DNA from: Gracilaria domingensis
Taxonomy: Eukaryota > Rhodophyta > Florideophyceae > Gracilariales > Gracilariaceae
Direction: 5' to 3'
NCBI GenBank assembly: GCA_022539475.1
Contig: VCMS01000022.1
Coordinates: forward strand, 496,001 to 560,000
DNA length: 64,000 nt
The notes beneath the pieces were generated by a model. The model had not been told where the DNA came from. It was given only the letters and a program-made list of their open reading frames with translations, and did not search any database. The translations under genes were made by a program, and so were the position numbers. Positions 61,218 through 64,000 of this stretch are shown here, in pieces. Numbering within the stretch: position 1 is the first letter of the stretch; every line of letters begins with the position of its first letter.

Positions 61218-62137
61218 CACCTTTGGGGCTCTCCTGTTTTTCTTCACGCTCAAGGGAAGAAATAGGTGTTGCTATTTTAAATCGTAGCCGACAGTTCTTT
61301 TGTGTTCCTAATGTGGTTCAGTTTCTGGATCGTCGATATCGATATGTTCCGTTATGTTTGAAACGGTATGCTTCACACAACTATCGTTGGTCACAATGTG
61401 CTACTGGCAGGCATGAAAGGTTTTCGAAAGAGCAGAGTTCTAGCCTTTATTTACAATGTTTTACATGTATACGTTTCTTGTACTTTTTTCGAGTAATTCT
61501 TATTACATAAGCAAAGATCTTCAATCGCAGGCATGTCAATGCAAGATCTGTGGAGCTTGTGGGTCTTTCATTATGTGAATGTGGGCATTTAAGCGGTTAC
61601 CTTTGTATTGCAGAGTTTTCTTGCCAGAATGCAGTGTTAACAGTTTGTCGACGAATTAAAAGAGAACCGCCTCCATTGACTTCCTCACATGAGAATGCGT
61701 ATCCTTTTGTTATGACGAATCTCACCCTCCTCGTTATGCTACGTTTCCCTAGCGTTCATGTAGATCTACGTTCATGAGCAATTGGCATTGCAATTGTCAT
61801 TGCAATTGACGTTGCAATTGATGATGTTCAAATACACACGGTTTCGGAGACTCGAGAGAATGTCAGTACTACTGACGCAGTAGGTGTTCTGTATCCGGTG
61901 CTTACAACCGATAGGCAAACTTGTCAACGAGGTCACGTGGTGACCCATGGAATAACAAATGAATCGAAGGCATAGTATCTTTCTCGTAACCAGGCGAAGC
62001 ATCTCACGATCATGATCATGATATTGGTCCGTCGCACAGACCGATCGATATTGATATGACGACAGATTTCGAGAGTCATCCTTGGGCTTTTTCGCCACAG
62101 GATTTCGTAGTGGACAGAAATAGTCTATTCTCAAGAG
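61218..62137. other. Intergenic region with short tandem repeat
   Basis: At about 61783-61822 four imperfect 12-bp units with ATTGCAATTG stand in tandem. A 195-codon minus frame at 61772-62359 overlaps the next gene and is not called. Confidence 0.45.
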
Positions 62138-62144
62138 TATAAAT
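62138..62144 (+). promoter_or_regulatory. TATA box of two-helix protein gene 3
   Basis: TATAAAT 93 bp before ATG 62231. Confidence 0.55.
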
Positions 62145-62230
62145 GGAAACCAACATTCTTCCATGCACTTCATCTCTGCCGCTGTCTGTTCAAACTTTAC
62201 AAATCTTTGCCTGCTGTACGGGATCAAAAT

Positions 62231-62578
62231 ATGGATGAGACACAAGGAAAGCCAAACTATACGGAGTTCCATGTCAATGATGGGAACTACGATTGTGAAG
62301 CCTGTAAGGCTGATTCTTGCGGAGGAGCCATCTGGTGCCCAGAACGAATGGATTTTCAACTGGATGAGAAGCCAGAGGATAGGAGAATGTTGTTTCTTAT
62401 GGCAGGAGTGCTTGCCGGTTTGCTTTTGAATGTGCTGGGCTTGTTGCTTGCGTTTCTGAATTGTATCAGCCTAACCACAAAGCGAAGATTGTACTTTGTG
62501 GTTGGAGTTGTACTTGGGACTCTCGCACAGATTGGTGCGGTGCTAGGGATTTTCATAGCGGTTCACGTTATTGAGTAG
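62231..62578 (+). CDS. Two-helix membrane protein, family member 3
   Basis: A 115-residue protein from the first in-frame ATG (62231). The short N-terminus contains a Cys cluster (CEACKADSCGGAIWCPE), absent from the other two members. Helix 1 (MLFLMAGVLAGLLLNVLGLL), a TTKRR turn and helix 2 (FVVGVVLGTLAQIGAVLGIFIAV) follow the shared plan, ending HVIE. Together with the gene at 60699 it forms a same-direction pair 1 kb apart with the same promoter type. Confidence 0.7.
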   Translation: MDETQGKPNYTEFHVNDGNYDCEACKADSCGGAIWCPERMDFQLDEKPEDRRMLFLMAGVLAGLLLNVLGLLLAFLNCISLTTKRRLYFVVGVVLGTLAQIGAVLGIFIAVHVIE

Positions 62579-63425
62579 TTGTGACGTCTGAATGGTGTCT
62601 TTGAAGGAAGTTTTGATGGCTGGTGTTTCCGGCTCTGTTCCACTCGAAACGATTGCAGGTATGTTCAATGCTCGCTCATTCCGAAGAGCACGAAAGTACA
62701 GGAGATTTCCTTACACGAACAGATCCCTCTTCAACATGCGAAGGGCTCTAGCTTCTTCGACAGCAGAACCTTTTTGAACGATTTGAATGGTAATGATCGT
62801 AATAGAAGTCCTGCGCTTATGGAGAATCCTCATGTCTTCATGAAGAAAAGTTATTTGATACTTACCAGCCGGAATATATTTCTAGTACTCCATCCACTTT
62901 ATCCAAAAAGAAAATAAGAACGTTCCTATTCATACTCTGCCTATATTGTACTTCTCTGCTCTAATAGACACTGATGGTCATCAGAAGGTGCGTGCAGTTC
63001 TTCGCGATGATTCTATCTGGAATGTATGAACTTTGAGGGTTTTGGGCTTCTGCTAAGAGGTCGTTCTCAACGCTTGAAGCCTACAGCCTACAGGCTTTCG
63101 CGAGTTGAAGATAACCTTCTCACTTCCGCATCTCTCTCTCTCTCTCTGTCTCTTTTGCAGTTTCAATAGCTTTTCTGTTCAAAGAAACATTCTCCCATTA
63201 TAATGTATTGTGAACTACTATTCAAAGCATTTCTGATTAAGAACTTCTAGGATAACTGTGAATGTATTCAGCACTCGGACAAGCTCAAGAGAGAATGATA
63301 ACTCTCGCGTTGAAGATAAGTGTCTTGGGATACCCATTGTGCGGTCGCCATTTGGAGGCGAGCGACAGCAGGCTGGCTAGAACACGAGGGTTGCTGGTAG
63401 TTGCCGGAAATGGAAGGAGGTTCGT
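62579..63425. other. Intergenic region without recognised gene
   Basis: A 61-codon frame starts 14 bp after the previous stop (62592) but has no features. A CT microsatellite lies at about 63130-63150. Confidence 0.4.
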
Positions 63426-63850
63426 TCTTCTTCTTTAATGCGGACATTAGTCCTCAATTACAGGACTAAAGTAAAACTATCTACAGATAGTTTTCTCTCG
63501 CCAAGAAGGCTAAGAACTGATGAGGGTGTTCTCCGATCAAAGTTTGCAAATCTAGATCGCGTTGTTTAGCTATAGCAGGGATCGTGTGTCTCCGGGATGC
63601 GTTCGTCAAAGGGCAACGTTGAACAAAGTGATCAGCGCTTTCCTTAACATTTAGGCTGCATTCGCATCTCATCGTCTTCTTCTCCATATATGAGGCTACA
63701 GGATGAAGAAAAGAGACATGGCCGGTGTAAAATTGCGCCAGTAGAACTTCTGCCTTGCGAGCTCTAGCAGAGTTTTCTATAAACCCTGGTATCGTTGGTA
63801 GGATGTATTTGGCCTTCGAAGAGACGGAAGGAGGTCCCCTTTTTGGGTTT
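63426..63850 (-). mobile_element. 5'-truncated LINE tail, copy 2
   Basis: The minus strand encodes the LINE C-terminal zinc-motif end: CECSLNVKESADHFVQRCPLTNASRR (the segment CECSLNVKES then ADHFVQRCP), followed by a tail ending ARENYL. It aligns with the fragment at 29199-29624. The 3' stem-loop is TTAGTCCT/AGGACTAA (63447-63454 with 63462-63469). The 5' boundary is not clear. Confidence 0.75.
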
Positions 63851-64000
63851 AGTAGTGACCATTTTCGGCACTGTCGTATCGAAATGAGGACACCTCTAAA
63901 ATTAGTGAACGCGGATCAGTGGCACAGACTAGGATATGTATCACATGCCGAAACTTTTATGCTACAGTTGATGAATTCGTTCGATATCTCTGTTCCGTGC
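63851..64000. other. Window end, nothing recognised
   Basis: Short remainder after the LINE tail. Confidence 0.3.

Noticed and set aside
61772-62359. 195-codon minus frame
   Set aside because: Antisense to the two-helix gene at 62231 and ends in the translated tandem repeat; no domain.
1-64000. tRNA genes, CRISPR arrays, LTR or virus-derived elements
   Set aside because: No B-box with a plausible cloverleaf, no regularly spaced repeats, and no retroviral or capsid-like coding motifs were seen by eye. A tRNAscan or repeat-library search would be decisive.

Overview
This window is nuclear DNA from a photosynthetic eukaryote, most likely a unicellular red alga. Gene density is high and most coding regions are a single exon; only two coding introns could be placed (115 bp in a GT34 glycosyltransferase, 94 bp in a D27-like gene). 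Many proteins start with plastid-transit-like leaders: MATE transporter, 3-isopropylmalate dehydrogenase, GDT1-type cation transporter, DnaJ-type zinc-finger protein, RUS/DUF647 protein and D27-like isomerase. The taxon is inferred from gene content and intron poverty only and is uncertain.

Layout. 0.8-5.7 kb: BSD-domain protein, tafazzin-like acyltransferase (-), SGT1 co-chaperone, with a cluster of hairpins between the last two. 6.9-10.6 kb: HAPSTR1-like protein (-), guanylate kinase (-), degenerate sucrose-phosphatase-like protein. 12.4-17.6 kb: plastid MATE transporter and a GT34 glycosyltransferase. 19.5-25.4 kb: PI4K-gamma-like kinase, pyrimidine-nucleotide-type mitochondrial carrier (-), plastid membrane protein. 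26.6-31.4 kb: two small ISG12/IFI6-like membrane proteins flanking a D27-like gene and a truncated LINE. 31.7-34.4 kb: coiled-coil protein (-) and RUS-family protein (-). 35.2-43.4 kb: large ADD/PHD/C5HCH zinc-finger protein and a Q/H-rich C2H2 factor (-). 45.6-51.2 kb: LeuB and a divergent pair carrying the two halves of an EDC4/Varicose-type WD40 domain. 52.2-54.9 kb: GDT1-like transporter, plastid DnaJ-type zinc finger (-), two-helix membrane protein (-). 55.9-57.8 kb: pogo/Tigger/CENP-B-like transposase-derived gene. 58.8-62.6 kb: a four-helix membrane protein and two more members of the two-helix family. Three 5'-truncated LINE tails lie near 29.1, 59.7 and 63.4 kb.

Promoters appear to come in two classes. 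One has extremely CpG-dense islands (GCGC-rich, several with long C or G runs) followed by a pyrimidine-rich sense-strand leader up to the ATG; its strand asymmetry flips with gene direction. The other has a plain TATA box about 90-110 bp before the ATG and serves the small two-helix membrane protein genes. The strongest candidates for something undescribed are the split EDC4 WD40 pair, the ISG12-like pair, the pseudo-phosphatase, the two-helix membrane family and the LINE tail with a covarying 3' stem-loop. No LTR elements, virus-derived elements, tRNA, rRNA or CRISPR arrays were recognised.
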